This document shows, in pieces, positions 1 through 13,452 of a stretch of DNA of 64,000 nt; position 1 is the stretch's first letter, and every line of letters starts with the position of its first letter. The DNA comes from Nicotiana tabacum (taxonomy: Eukaryota > Streptophyta > Magnoliopsida > Solanales > Solanaceae). The stretch covers positions 106,380,108 through 106,444,107 of the forward strand of contig NC_134081.1 in NCBI RefSeq assembly GCF_000715075.1. Reading direction: 5' to 3'. The notes below the pieces were generated by a model, which was not told where the DNA came from, did not search any database, and saw only the letters and a program-made list of their open reading frames with translations. The position numbers were made by a program, and so were the translations under genes.

Positions 1-922
1 TGATGAGTCATAGCTGCAGAGTAGAATCCACTGAATCCTCTAGAGTTCCGAGATCTTTTGATCTCCTTAGACTCTTTTTCCTCACTTCGAACACATTCTA
101 ACATCTTGGCAATCTCTACTACTTGCTGAAATGGAATGTCAGTCTGCAACTCTCGAGCCATACATATTTTAAAATCATAATTGAGCCCTTCGATGAATCT
201 ACGGACTCGCTCTCTAACTGTAGGAACCAAGATAGGTGCATGACGGACTAACTCACTGAACCTGATAGCATATTTGACACCGTCATAGTGCTCTGACGCA
301 ACCATTCAAACTCTGTGCATCACACATCCCGGAGAGTCTGGGAATAAACTCTTTCAAAAACATCTCCAAAAATTGAGCCCAAGTTGGTGGCATTGCATCG
401 GCTGGTCTACCTTCTTTATAAACTTGCCACTACTGATACGTTGCTCCTGACAGCTGAAATGTAGTAAAGGCAATGCCACTCACTTCCACAATACCCATGG
501 TGCGGAGAATACGGTGACACTTTTCTAGAAATCCTTGGGCATCCTCGATAGCTATGCCACTAAAGGTAGGTAGACTATACCTTTTAAATCTTTCAAGTCT
601 CTTTTTTTCTTCTTCTGATGCCTCTGGCCTGACCTCAGGCTGAACGGAAATAACAGGTTGTACCGGTACTATACTCAGAGCCTGACCAATATGAACCTGC
701 TGCTCTGGATTACGGGCGGTAGGAGTCTGAACTCCTCCCCCAATCTGTGAAATATTTGGTAAAACGGAGATCAATCCCGCCTAAGTCAATGTACCAAATA
801 TGTTCCGGAACTGTGCTAAAGTCTCATGAAGTCTGGGGGTAACAATAGGTATCTCTGGTGCTTGTCCCCCAACCGGAGCTACTGGCGATTCCTCGACTGC
901 TGCTCTGACAGGTGCTCTCCGT
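1..922 (-). pseudogene. Ty3/gypsy gag fragment, N-terminal and central part
   Basis: Gag forms the retrotransposon particle and packages its RNA. Read on the minus strand, the longest open piece (774 down to 430) has a Gln/Pro/Val-rich N-terminal region, the basic run RLERFKRYS, then PTFSG and DAQGFLEKCHRIL, which open the retrotransposon gag domain. The frame then breaks and continues towards position 1 in pieces matching the gag at 15,098-16,381, so both belong to one family. The C-terminal zinc knuckle lies beyond the window edge. At about 922 the N-terminal coding region runs straight into a truncated LTR, with no leader or primer-binding site. It is a dead copy. Family assignment is confident; exact ends are approximate. 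Confidence 0.85.
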
Positions 923-2340
923 ATTTCCTTTCGTAGGATATCGTGACGGCACCTAGTCTCTATGACTAGGTAAGCCTAACACTTACTAAATAATTAGAAG
1001 AATTCAACCATCAAATGAAAAATACGAGATAAAAATCTTATACAAATTACAATTCCCCAAACCGGTAGTACAAGTCATAAGCTTTACTGAGTTTTCTAGA
1101 AAATCCCTAAATACAACTGCTTGGATGGAATTAAACAGTACAATGAAAATATCAGAAGGTGACTCTAAGGCCTGCGAACGCGACGACAGGTTTACCTTGA
1201 GTCTCCACAGCTCGACCAACTAGCTAATAATCGACAACAACCGAGGCACCTGGATCTGCACAAAAATATGCATAAGTGTAGTATGAGTACACCACATCGG
1301 TACCTAGTGAGTATCAAAACTAACCTCCGTGGAGTAGTGATGAGGGACAGTCAAGACACCTACTAGACTAAACAACTTGAACAAGTGTGTAGATAAACTA
1401 ATAGAGAGACAATATTAATATAAAGCTAGGCAGGATAAGGAATACAAGATAATACTTGCAATGATACACTAGTAACAACAATATCCACCAGGAAGCAGTC
1501 ATGTAATAATGTTGTAGAGTAACTAATCACAGTCTAAGTCCGAGGAAACCAAATAAAGGGAAAACTAGCAACAACTCAATGAGAACAACCGCTTTTACCC
1601 CAAATCTGTTCAAGCATTTCCACGAGGTACCGAACCTCATAATCACAGCTCACGGGTCCCAATTCATGTACCCTAATCACTTGGCATCTTGTGCCCACAT
1701 TACAACTCATAACCGCACAGATGATTCACGTGCCAATAAAACAATCCTCACACATAAGGCAAGAAGACAAGAGTACGTATAATGGTTAATGTCGTCAGGA
1801 TTCACCTTTTAAAACCAATATGGGTGGTCTAACTACGTGTATACTTGTGCAAGTATTCTACCATAGTTCCAGTACACAAATAAGAGTAGAGTCAATGAAT
1901 GTCACATAAGCAATGATCACCACGAAATATACGGTGTAATAGAAGCAACAATGAAGTTTGAAGCAGCGACCAACACAACAAGATTAGCTACACAGAGCTG
2001 AACAAATAGTGCAACACGGAGGAAAATAATTAATAGTACGCTAAGAAAACAACAATCAAAGACAAGTGCACAAAAAAGGGGAAATGACAACAAGAGCACT
2101 CCCAAGGTACCACCTCGTAGTCTCAAATCGTAAATGAATCACAACTTTCCTTATATCACCGCGGGAGCCTTTATATTTAGTTTTTGAAAATAATTTTCCC
2201 GAAATAGCATCCCGCGTTTTAGCCCACCTTATTACACCGCATGGCTTCAAGTAATTTCCCTATTAGCCACGCGTTTCAAGCCCATCTTATCTCACTGCAT
2301 GCGTTTCAACACCCAAATCTTATACCACCGCATGCGTATT

Positions 2341-2515
2341 AATAACAACAGCACGGCAGAAACCTCATGCAACACAATAATAACCGCACGACAGAAACCT
2401 CGTGCAAACACAATAACAATCGCACGGCAGAAACCTCGTGCAACACAATAACAACCGCACAGAAGAAACCTCGTGCAACACAATGACAACCGCACGGAAG
2501 AAACCTCGTGTAAAC
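2341..2515. repeat. 35-bp tandem array in LTR
   Basis: About five units of some 35 bp built on aaccgcacggcagaaacc followed by tcgtgcaacacaataac. Each unit contains the complementary pair GCACG and CGTGC about 12 bp apart, so each can fold into a small hairpin. A matching array lies at 8201-8420 in the partner LTR. Confidence 0.85.
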
Positions 2516-3859
2516 ATATAATAATTTTCTCAACAAAACATATATGCCAAAAAACATAACAACTCAAATAAATGACTTTCACCATATGTGCCCACATGCA
2601 ACAATATTTTCTCAAAATAGTTTCAATATCACAACCACGGAATACAACATCAATAACATGAGAATACGACAAGTAAATCAACACAAGAACTTCAGAACAC
2701 AAAGAAACGAAAAAACGAACTAACAGAGAAAGACGCAACAGGGAAATAATAGTCTCAACAAGAATAGTTCAACAAGGGAGAGGTAATGTGTAACAACGAT
2801 TCCACGAAAGTAAAATTCGACAACAAGAGAGATAGCATGAATCAATGACCTTAAATAAGAATACGTCAACAATGAAAGGGGTAACAAACTTCCATTAAGG
2901 CTAAGCAATTACGGAAGAGAGAATGATGATTTCAATTAAGATTTAAGCAATTACGGAAAGATAACAATTATTTCAATTAAGGTAAAGCATTTACGAAAAG
3001 ATAGCATGACGATAAAAGAGGTAACAACTTCAGTTAAGGCACATAAGAGTTTAATCAGCAATAAGGGTAAAACATGAAGCAATTAATTTTAATTAAGGTA
3101 TGTAAGGGTGAATTTAGTAAATCGGGAATTTAACATGACAAAACAACTTCATATTTAATGGACATAAGAACCTAAGAGCACTAGACGGTCAAATTTCCAC
3201 AAATAAGTCGGGGCACGTACTCGTCACCTCGCGTACTCGGCCTTCACATGACACAATTAGCACAAAAGACTCGAATCATAAGGGGTAGTTCCCCCCCCTC
3301 CACAAAGTTAGGCAAGATACTGAACTCAAAGAAGCTAGAACGTTACTCTAAAATGACCTTCTCGAGTGAAACACCCTCCGAACGGCTCAAATCTAACCAA
3401 ACAAACTTCAATTCATAAATAAAACTTATAGAAAACAATGCTAGATAATAAAGCCTCAATCTTTAACAAGTACTAAAAGTCAAACCCCGGGCCCACACTT
3501 CAGAACTCGACCAAAATTATAAAATCCGAACACCCATTCGATAACGAGTTCATTCATACCAAAATTATCAATTTCCGACATCAAATCGTCCTTTAAATCA
3601 TCATTTTACATTTTGAAAGATTTCTACAAATTTTCCTCAAATTTCCAACTTAATTCACTAATTAAATGATGAAAATAGTAATGGATTCATGAAATATAAC
3701 AAGATTCGGGTAGAGAACACTTACCCCAATGAGTTGCTTGAAAAAACCCACGAAACATCTCCCAAAACCGAGGTCTACAACTCCAAAAATGAATAAATCC
3801 TCAAAAACCCTCGACAATATAGAGTCTGCGCAAGCCTGATCGCACCTGCTACATAATTA

Positions 3860-4145
3860 GCCGCTTTTGCGACAAAATAACCACGCCTGCGAAGCCCACC
3901 GACCAACTGCCCTCTCGCACTTGCGGACATTCTTCCGCTTCAGCGAAATCGCACGTGCGCATGCCCAAATCGCTTCTGCACTCCAACTCGCCTCTGCGTC
4001 CAATATTTCGCTTCTGCGGAGCCATAGATGCGCACTAATTTCCGCATCTGCGAAGACTGCCAAGCCCAGCCTTTCTCTCTCCTGCGCCTTCATTTTCGCA
4101 CCTGCAACCATCGCACCTGTGCCCAATAGTCCACAGGTGCGACCA
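3860..4145. repeat. CpG-rich short repeats (cgcttctgcg type) in LTR
   Basis: Irregular repetition of 10-12 bp motifs such as cgcttctgcg, cgcatctgcg and cgcacctgcg in an otherwise AT-rich LTR. Matching blocks occur at 9655-9945, 36,190-36,545 and 49,085-49,500, always in the part of the LTR nearest the coding-strand middle (likely R/U5). Confidence 0.8.
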
Positions 4146-4857
4146 CACCAAAACTCAGCTCAAACCATCCTTACCGAAAAATGCTCCAATTGATCTAAAT
4201 CTCGTGCGAAACTCACCCGAGCCCCTCGAGACCCCGTCCGAATATAACAACAAGTCCTATAACATAATATGGACCCGCTCGAGGTCTCAAATCACAACAA
4301 ACAACGTCGAAACTACAAATTGCACCACGAATCGATTTTATAAATTTCCAAATCTTCTAACTTCTAAAACTCGCGCCGAAACATATCAAATCAATCCGGA
4401 ATGACGCCAAATTTTGCATTCTAGTTCCCAATGACATAACATAGCTAATCCAACTCTCAGAATTGAAATCTGACCCCGATATCACCAAAGACAACTCTCG
4501 GTCAAATCTCTCAACCTTCCAAAACTTCAATTTTTCAATTTTCACTGAAATGATTCAAGTTACCCTACGGACCTCCAAATCCAAATTCGGACGCACGCCT
4601 AAGTCCAAAATAACCATACGAAGCTATTGAAATCATCAAAATGCTATTTCGGAGTCGTCTACACAAAAGTCGCATTCCGATCAACTCTTTTCATTTAAGC
4701 TTCAAAAATAAGAATTGTTCTTTCAATTAAATCCCGAATCATCTGAAAACCAATATCGACCACACATGCAAGTCATAATACACATTACGGAGCTTCTCGA
4801 GACCTTAAGCCGCCGAACAGGGCGCTAATTCCCAAAACGACCGGTTGGGTCATTACA

Positions 4858-6060
4858 TTCTCCCTCTCTTAAACAAACGTTCATCCTCGAACGTGCCCAG
4901 TACCACTATGAGGTCATCAAATCACTGAATGTACTCATCATACATATACTCGCAGGTGACTCCACGTCACCCCAATACACATAGGCCCAACAACGCCATC
5001 TCAACTTAATATTATTCCTTCCACCCATACTTGCAAACCTTAGAACCAAATTTCTCACCATTCAATCATTTCCAAAAGACCCGATTCCTACATCAGCACA
5101 CGGTACTAACCTCAACCAGCGGCAACAACTTATGCCTACACCTACCAGGTGCAACCACACGACATAACATATCACACATACGCCTTAAACAACAACTCTA
5201 GCCACAATAGATGCCCATAATCAAATCCAGTTCTGGCAATTAGCCTCACATCCGTTAGAACCCTATTTCAAACCTTTACAACATTGACAACGATGCAAGA
5301 AACATGAAGACCTCGTAACTATTCGCCCGAACCAACAAGTCACATCTAACGCCACTGGTACATAAACCTCGCAAGCTAAAACTCAATAAGCACAGCACGA
5401 ACATGACTGAATATGTTAGGAGAAACACATAAGAGAACTATCAAACAAGCCTGACAGGCACCATTCCCTATCAATATCAGACTACGAATCAATTTCACAA
5501 AGGGAGAATCGAAGCATATGAATAAATCACAAGGATTTCATCTTGATATAACTCTACCGCAGCCCGTAGCCCGGCTCAAACATATCAAATCAGATGAAAT
5601 GCGAGGATCCCATACTTAACTCTGAATCGCAAGTAGAATGCACGTCATACAAACCAAAACCTTCCACTAGTTCAATTCCCCTAACAAAATCACAACATAT
5701 ACTGAACTCCCACCCTAGTAGAGCATCTAAATCACAAACCGTAACCAATCACTCAGAAATCACATCAGAACCTACCGTACTGGGTAATAGAAAGTCACTT
5801 TTAGTTTTATAATTCTCAATAATGAATGAAAACAAAATGATAGACACGGGCTACCACTATAGAATCTCCCACCAGGGGTAAGCACATAAGCAGAGTACAA
5901 GATCACGAAACTCACCCATATGTGAAGTAAAATAGAAGGACTTACCCTGATAAGCAGAACCAGAAAAAGATACGAATGATGCTCCTCTATGACAAGTCAA
6001 AACCATAATTCTACGACATCATCTGGTGTATCGGCCTCATCCCTACCATAGAAAACACAT
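4858..6060 (-). mobile_element. Non-coding 3' internal module with polypurine tract
   Basis: This sits where pol should be. On the minus strand it ends in a purine tract (reverse complement of ttctccctctctt at 4858-4870) just before the LTR. I find no reverse transcriptase, RNase H or integrase motif in any frame. It is homologous in blocks to 22,791-23,640 and to 42,952-44,500, which belong to elements with different LTRs. It therefore looks like a reusable non-coding module of non-autonomous elements and not simply decayed pol. Confidence 0.65.
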
Positions 6061-7410
6061 CAACGGGCCGGGTCTCCCCCTCTTAGGCGCCCTCTACTCG
6101 CCTGACCTGCACCTAAAACTGGCCGTGCAGGGACATCAGCAACTGAAGAAGAACTCATAGCCTGAATAACCCGCTGTGATATATCTGTCTGGAGTCTAGG
6201 ACAGTCTCTCACCATGTGGCTGGTATGTCCACACTCAAAGCAACCTCTCCACTGATGTGGTTGTGGAAGCTGTCCGGTACGGGTACCCTAAGACCCATGG
6301 GCACCTGAAACACCGTGCAAAACCTGAAGTGCAAACTAAACTTGCTGACCCACAAAACCTCTACCATGTCGTACCTTGCCTCCAAAATAGGAACCAATAG
6401 GTATCTCCGGTCTATGAGGCCTCTTAGCCTCCATGTCCTCTATCTCATGACCCCGCATGACTTCTCCCTCCTGGTGCTGCATGTCCTCTAATCGGCGAAC
6501 GATCTCTACCACCTGCTAAAATGGAACATCCGACTCCAACTCTCAAGTCATGTTGAACCGGATATCATGACTGAGCCCCTCAATGAACCTGCAGACTCAC
6601 TCTCCAACTGTAGAAACCAAAGTAGGTGCATGTCGGACAATTCATTGAATATAGCGGCATACTCTGACACTGACATAGTGCCCTGGAACCGCTGCTCAAA
6701 TTCCACATGCCATGCATCCCGAAGGGTCTGGGGAACAAACTCCCTCAAGGATACCTCTAAAAACTGAACCCATGAAAATGAAGCTGCGTCGGCCGGACTA
6801 CTCAACTTATACGCTCGCCACCACTGATATGCCGCTCCCTTAAGCTGGAACGCATTAAAAGCAACTCCATTCATCTCTACAATACCCATAGTATGGAGAA
6901 TACTGTAACACTCCTCTAGGAACCCATGTGTATCCTCTAAAGCCAAACCACCGAAAGTAGGTGGGTAATACTTCTTGAACTTCGCTAGTTTAGGCTGTTA
7001 CTCCTCATATGTTACTGCTCTAACCACGGGCTGAACTGGGACAATAGGCTATGTCGGCATGACACCTGGAACCTGACCAATGTGGACTCGCTGCTCTGGA
7101 GTACGTGTGGCGGGAGTCTGAGCTCTTCCCCCGATCTGTGAAGTAGCTGGTGTAACTGAAATCAGCTTTCCGTCTGAGCCAATGTACCAAACATGCACAG
7201 CAACTGTGCTAAAGTCTCCTGAAGTCCTGGGGTAATAACATCCGCCTCCGGTACCTGTCTCCCAACAGGAGCTACATGCGGCTCCTCAACGGTTGCTCTC
7301 ATGGGTGCTCTAGTTATAGTACGTGCTCCTCCTCGGCCTCTCCCTCTGCCTCTGCCCCGGCCCCTAGCAACACCGGCTCTGGGGGCAGCGTCATCAGTGA
7401 CTGCAGCTAA
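6061..7410 (-). pseudogene. Ty3/gypsy gag, second subfamily, intact zinc knuckle
   Basis: Minus-strand gag. The longest open piece (6946 down to 6548) carries DTHGFLEECYSILHTMG, the YQWWRAY tryptophan motif, LREFVPQTLRDAW and the FEQ..QGTMSVSEYAAIFNEL segment typical of the retrotransposon gag domain. Nearer the C-terminus, about 6250-6180, is a complete CCHC knuckle (C-FE-C-GHTS-H-MVRD-C), the RNA-binding element. The N-terminal Arg/Gly-rich stretch lies at about 7320-7400. Stops and frameshifts interrupt it. It differs clearly from the gags at 1-922 and 15,098-16,381. At about 7410 the frame joins LTR sequence directly, so leader and primer-binding site have been lost. Confidence 0.85.
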
Positions 7411-8200
7411 ACCAAATTAAGGGAAAACCAGCAACAACTCAATGAGAACAACCACTTTCACACCAAATCTGTTCAAGCATTTCCACAAGGTACCGAATCT
7501 CATAATCACATCTCACGGGTCCCAATTCATGAACACTAATCACTTGGCATCTTGTGCCCACATTACAACTCATAACTGCATGGATGACTCACGTGCTAGT
7601 AGAACAATCTTCACACAGAAGGCAAGAAGACGAGAGTACGTATAATGGTTAATGTCGTCAGGATTCACTTTTTAAAACCGATATGGGTTATTTAACTACC
7701 TATATGCTTGTGCAAGTGTTCTACCATAATTCCAGTCAACAAATAAGAGTAGAGTCAATGAATGGAACATAAGCAACGATCACCACAAAATATGCGGCGT
7801 AACAGAAGCAGCAATGAAGTTTGAAGCAGCGACCAAAACAACAAGATTAGCTACATAGAGCTGAGCAAATAGTGCAACACGGAGGGAAACAATTAATAGT
7901 ATGCTAAGAAAACAACAATCAAAGACAAGTGCACAAAAAAGGGGAAATGACAACAAGAGCACTTCCGAGGTACCGCCTCGTAGTCTCAAATCGCAAATGA
8001 ATCACAACTTTCCTTATATCACCGCGGGAGATATTATATTTAGTTTTTGAAAATCTTTTTTCCGAAATAGCATCCCGCGTTTTAGCCTACCTTATCACAC
8101 CACATAGCTTCTAGTAGGTCCCCTACTAGCCACGCGTTTCAAGCCCACCTTATCTCACCGTATCCGTTTCAACACCCAGACCTTATACCACCGCATGCAT

Positions 8201-8420
8201 ATCAATAACAACAGCACGACAGAAACCTTGTGCAACACAATAACAACCGCACGACAGAAACCTCGTGCAACACAATAACAACTGCATGAAAGAAATCTCG
8301 TGCAACAGAATAACAGTCATACGACAGAAATCTCGTGCAACACAATAACAACCGCACAGCAGAAACCTCGTGCAACACAATGACAACTGCACGGCAGAAA
8401 CCTCGTGCAAACACATAACA
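8201..8420. repeat. 35-bp tandem array, partner of 2341-2515
   Basis: About six units of the cgacagaaacctcgtgcaac type. It has one more unit than the partner LTR, so the array changed length after the two LTRs separated. Confidence 0.85.
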
Positions 8421-9654
8421 ATTTTCTCAAGAAAACACGTATGGCAAAAATATAACAACTCAAATAAATGACTTTCACCATCTGTGCCCACATGCCACAA
8501 CATTTCCTCAAAACAGTTTCAATATCACAACCATAATAACACGAGAATACGACAAGTAAATCAACACAAGAACTTCAGAACACAAAGAAACAGAAAAATG
8601 AACTCACAGAGAAAGACACAATAGGGAAATAATAGTCTTAACAAGAATAGTTCAACAAGGGAGAGGTAATGTGTAACAATAATTCCACGAAAGTGCAATT
8701 CGACAACAAGAGAGATAACATGAATCAATGATCCCAAATAAGAATACGTCAACAATGAAAGGGGTAGTAAACTTCCATTAAGGCTAAGCAATTACGGAAG
8801 AGATAATATTGATTTCAATTAAGATTTAAGCAATTACGGAAAGATAACAATTATTTCAATTAAGGTTAAGCATTTACGGAAAGATAGCATGACGATAAAA
8901 GAGGCAACAACTTCAGTTAAGACACATAAGAGTTTAATCAGCAATAAGGGTAAAACATGAAGACTCGAATTTAATGGACATAAGAACCTAAGAGCACTAG
9001 ACGGTCAAATTTTCACAAATAAGACCGGGTACGTACTCGGTCTTCATATGACACAATTAGCACAAAAGACTTGAATCCTAAGGGGTAGTTCCCCTACACA
9101 AAGTTAGACAAGATACTGACCTCAAAAAAGCTAGATCGTTACTCTAAAATGACCTTCTCGAGTGAAACACCTTCCGGACGGCTTAAATCTAACTAAAATC
9201 TTCAATTCATAAATAAAACTCATAGAAAATAATTCCGGATAATAAATCTTCAATCTTTACTAAGAACTGAAAGTCAACTCAAAAGTCAAATCTCGGGCCC
9301 GCACCTCGGAACTCGACCAAAATTAGAAAATCCGAACACCCATTCAAAAATGAGTTCAACCATACCAAAATTATCAATTTCCGACATCAATTCATCCTTC
9401 AAATCATCATTTTTACATTTTGAATAATTTCTACAAATTTTTCCTAAATTTCTAACTTAATTCATTAATTAAATGATGAAAATAGTAATGGATTCAAGAA
9501 ATATAATAATATTCGGGTAGAGAACACTTACCCCAATGAGTTGCTTTAAAAATCCACGAAAAATCTCTCAAAACTGAGGTTTACAACTCCAAAAATGAAT
9601 TAATCCTCAAAAACCCTCGACAATATAGAGTCTGCCCAGACCCGATCGAACCTG

Positions 9655-9945
9655 CGACATAATTAGCCGCTTCTGCGGCATTTTTGCGACATAAGAACCG
9701 TGCCTGCGAAGCCCAATGACCAGCTGCCCTCTCGCACATGCGGACATTCTTCCGCTTCAGCCAAACCGCACGTGTGCATGCCCAAATCGCTTATGCGCTC
9801 CAGCTCGCCTCTGCGTCCAATATTTCGCTTCTGCGGAACCGCAAATATGCACCAATTTTCGCATCTGCGAAGACTACCAAGCCAAGCCTTTCTCGCTTCT
9901 GTGCCTTCATTTTCGCACCTGCGCCCAGTAGTGTGCAGGTGCGAC
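9655..9945. repeat. CpG-rich short repeats in LTR
   Basis: Same irregular cgcttctgcgg / cgcacctgcgc motifs as 3860-4145. The resulting long open frames on both strands are by-products of the repeat. Confidence 0.8.
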
Positions 9946-10649
9946 CACACCAGAACTCAGCCCAAGCCAGCCTCACCCAAAAATGCTCCAATTGATCTGC
10001 ACTAGTCCGAAACTCATCCGAGCCCCTCGAGAGACCGTCTGAATATACCAACAAGTCCTATAACATAACACGAACCCGCTCGAGGTCTCAAATCACATCA
10101 AATAACGTCGAAACTACAAATCGCACCACGAATCGAACTTATAAATTTTTAAATCTTGTAACTTCTAAAACTCGCGCCGAAACATATCAAATCATCTGGA
10201 ATGACGCCAAATTTTGCATGCTAGTTTCAAATGACATAAAGGAGCTAATCCAATTGTCGGAATCGAAATCTGACCCCGATATAACCAAATTCAACTCTCG
10301 GTCAAACCTCTCAACCTTCCAAAACTTTAATTTTCGCCGAAATTCTTCAAATTACCCTACGGACGTCCAAATCCAAATACGGATGCACGCCTAAGTCCAA
10401 AATCACCATACAAAATTATTGAAATCATCAAAACGCCATTTCGGAGTCGTCTACATAAAAGTCAAATTTCGGTCAACTCTTTTCATTTAAACTTCAAAAA
10501 TAAGAATTATTCTTTCAATTAAATCCTGAATCATTTGAAAATCAATCGCGACCACACACGCAAGTCATATTACACATTACGAAATTTCTCGAGACCCTAA
10601 GCCGTCGAACGGGACACTAATTCCCAAAATAACCGATCGGGTCGTTACA

Positions 10650-13321
10650 AAAACATAATTGATGTTATTACATTAATGATTGGCAAATGTGTTGAATCAA
10701 AAGATGTTGTATAAAGCATTAAAAGTTTAGAAAGAATAAGTAGGTGGTAAGTAAATTTGAAGGATATTTGCAAATTAACCAACAACTCAATCATAAGAAG
10801 TTTTGGTCCTTCAAATTATTGCAAACTCAGATTTTAGGCACTTCTCTAATCGTTTCACGAAAATGTTGCTAGAAGAGTTACCATGTAAACATTTAAGAAC
10901 ATATTTCAAGCATCATGAGCTTTATTAATGGGTAATTCTTTATTAGACGCTTTTTAGTAGGCCATAAATTTTCTTGCTATGTGCTACCGATCAAAAGAGG
11001 CAAAAAAATATGAATTTTCTTATGGATGCTGTTTTATTTACACATTTGAGATGAAGATTCATCTCATGTGTAGCTCAAGATTAAAGTTCTCTTTCAAATA
11101 GGGCAGTGAATGGTTACTGCATTATATACATGCAAACAAAGATTCTCTTTATCCACCAAAAGCTTAATTTCTCCCACAGTCAAGAACTTGTAAGGATATG
11201 ATGCTCATTAATAAACTATATTCAATTCGATTGATCTATATTATAATATATCACAATTTATAATCACATTCATAAAACACTAAATTTGACTTTTCATCTT
11301 ACTCGACCTCCATGCACGCATTCATATTTAAGAATCCCCTTATTAAGAAATCTTCTGCAGTGCTATCACCATGTGTTCAACAATTAATTATTTTGGAAGG
11401 AAGGTTACATCACCTCTTATAATTATTCATTCTCTCAATATAAATCACCAAATATTAAATATATTCTTGCTTTTATAGTATATGTTAGTAAAAAAAATTT
11501 AGTTTGATGTCATAAATATAATCTCATAAAATTACTATTTACCGTCTTCATTTTTATTACTTTTAAAAATACTTGTAGTACTTGATCATGGGAGCCGTCT
11601 TAAGAAATCACTACTTTTTCAAACAGCTTATTAATATCCCCTCTTTGATTGGTAGTAGAATTCATCCAAAGCTTCATATCTCCTTTCATAAAAAAATTAT
11701 TCTTTAGGTGGCATTTGATTTGGTATTAACATAAGATATTATTTTAAAATTCTGGTCTAATCTTATCTTTTTGGTGAACAACTGTGATAACTTATGTAAA
11801 ACACCTGTATTTAGACTAACGTAATTCTTGAAGAATAACTTTGGTTTTACTTTTAAAGGATAAAATATACTTTTAATCTGTATTTATATAATCATGAACC
11901 TAAAAGTGCATCCGAATTTAGTTTGTAAAAATAATTAAATTTCATTTAGCATTACTTGTTAGTTTGTCCATCAACATCCGTGACACGTGAAATGTACTTC
12001 ACGCTATTAATATTTACAAAGTCCTGTGCAATAAATTAGTTTTTAACATTAAAAAATAAATTAAAGAAACAAATAAGTTTTTCAGTTTAGTTGGATTATT
12101 AAATCAAGTGACTAAAATCGATAAATTAGCAAATATTTTAATATATTTACATAAGTAATGAAGATTGAAAAATAATTACTATGAGTTAAGTTATATATTT
12201 TAATAATATAAAAGAATTTTAACATCTTACAATTTAACTTATTATAATATGTTACTTACTCTATTTTTAAGATTTCTAAATTAGACTGCTAGAAATAGTT
12301 ATCCATTATTGCAAGTAACTCTATCTATATAAAGTGATCGACAAATTAAAGGAATTTTCTATTTTCATCTAATCATTAGTTTCATGAGAAAACACATGAG
12401 ATTGATCAAAAAAGAAGAAGAAGAGAAAACACATGAGAATACTTACCATATATATCTGATTCGGTAAGATGCTTTTAATCCTAATAAAAAGTTTCGCATG
12501 AGTAAAATTAAGTGTCTAACTTGATTTTAAAGACTTAATCCTGAGTATTGTAGTCCTAAATATTTGTATTTGATATACTAATTTTTGAAACTCAAGTTTA
12601 AATAATATTAAAGTTTTAGTTGATTAAATTGAGATTAATATTAATGTTAAATTAAAATAACTATGAGCTTAAAAAGGTGTATAAAAGTCAGTCAACACTA
12701 TAGGTTATAGATAACATATAAATCTTTTGTAAAGGGACTTCAAATTTCTGATCATCAAGTAAAACTTTAAACGTATAATTTTATCCAATAAAAATTATCT
12801 CTTTGAAGTAATACTTTACCTTTCAAAAATTTAGTAGAGAATCAGATTATTAAAAATTGAGAAGAAACAAAAATTGCACGATTAATATGAACAGGAATGT
12901 TTTAGCTAAAATTTTCGGAAGATTTGGCACAAGATTTGCCACATGGGGCGGCAAGTCCATATTCGGCTTCATCATATATCCTACATATTAGCTCATCCAA
13001 AATTTAATACTATATTAGAAGTGATTACAATTTCGTCCTTACTTAATTTAGGGCTATTTTGATCTTTCAATATTATATTCATACTTATATAATAATATAA
13101 ATAGATATAGATAGATTATGCAATTAGCTAGTTGTGTATTAAAACTAAAGCATAACATTGTTACCATCAATTTATTTACAGCTATCATGATAATATGAAA
13201 AATATAATGAACAGTAAAATTTACTCAAAATTAAATCTGAAATAATTTTAGAAAATCAGAAAAACTACATTGCTAATACATGATGAATCCACCGTCCTTC
13301 ACTGTACCCTTATCTTACAGC
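10650..13321. other. AT-rich intergenic DNA, nothing recognised
   Basis: About 2.7 kb of AT-rich sequence with no open frame of note, no retroelement domain and no tandem array. It is the apparent older host sequence between the left gypsy pair and the inverted-repeat transposon. Confidence 0.6.
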
Positions 13322-13330
13322 TAGTTAATA

Positions 13331-13452
13331 GGGAAAATGCATAAGTACCCCCTCAATCTATGTCCAAGGTTCCAACTATATACCTTTTTTTTTCGGGGGT
13401 CTTATTATCCCTTTGAACTATTCTAAAGTTGAATAAATATCTCCTTGAAATG
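13331..13452 (+). repeat. Left terminal inverted repeat
   Basis: Starts gggaaaatgc and contains ataagtaccccctcaat and tttttttttcgggggtc. It pairs with 29,214-29,335 with scattered mismatches and small gaps. Confidence 0.8.

Larger units (their letters stand above)
924..4857 (-). mobile_element. Ty3/gypsy LTR shared by two tandem copies
   Basis: Minus-strand LTR of about 3.9 kb. Its U3 edge is the reverse complement of a TGTAATGACC start (sequence ends cattaca at 4857) and abuts a polypurine tract. Its 3' edge near 924 has lost the terminal bases but keeps the characteristic tcgtgacggcacctag segment. It is homologous over most of its length to 7411-10,649. Inside are a tandem array at 2341-2515 and CpG-rich short repeats at 3860-4145. 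Open frames inside it are Cys-rich readings of the tandem repeats or of LTR sequence and are not genes. Confidence 0.85.
7411..10649 (-). mobile_element. Ty3/gypsy LTR (5' LTR of the 4858-7410 copy), truncated
   Basis: Homologous to 1545-4857 of the partner LTR, including the tandem array and the CpG-rich block. The U3 end is intact (reverse complement of TGTAACGACC, ending gttaca at 10,649). The R/U5 end is missing: homology starts mid-LTR at about 7411, right next to gag. No target duplication can be scored because the other outer boundary is truncated. Confidence 0.85.

Noticed and set aside
1579..1782. 67-codon frame on the plus strand, nearly repeated at 7442-7645
   Set aside because: Both copies lie inside homologous LTRs, so the similarity is that of the LTR itself. 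The frame runs against the element's coding strand and has no recognised domain.
2292..2738. Cys-rich repeat protein of 148 codons (minus), with a counterpart at 8183-8503
   Set aside because: It is a reading of the 35-bp tandem array; a unit of about 35 bp opens several frames at once.
3857..4193. Overlapping open frames on both strands, also at 9663-10,054
   Set aside because: They come from the CpG-rich short-repeat block, which is poor in stop codons on both strands.
10650..13321. Possible host gene in the AT-rich interval
   Set aside because: No frame of useful length, no splice-like exon series and no promoter grammar could be found.
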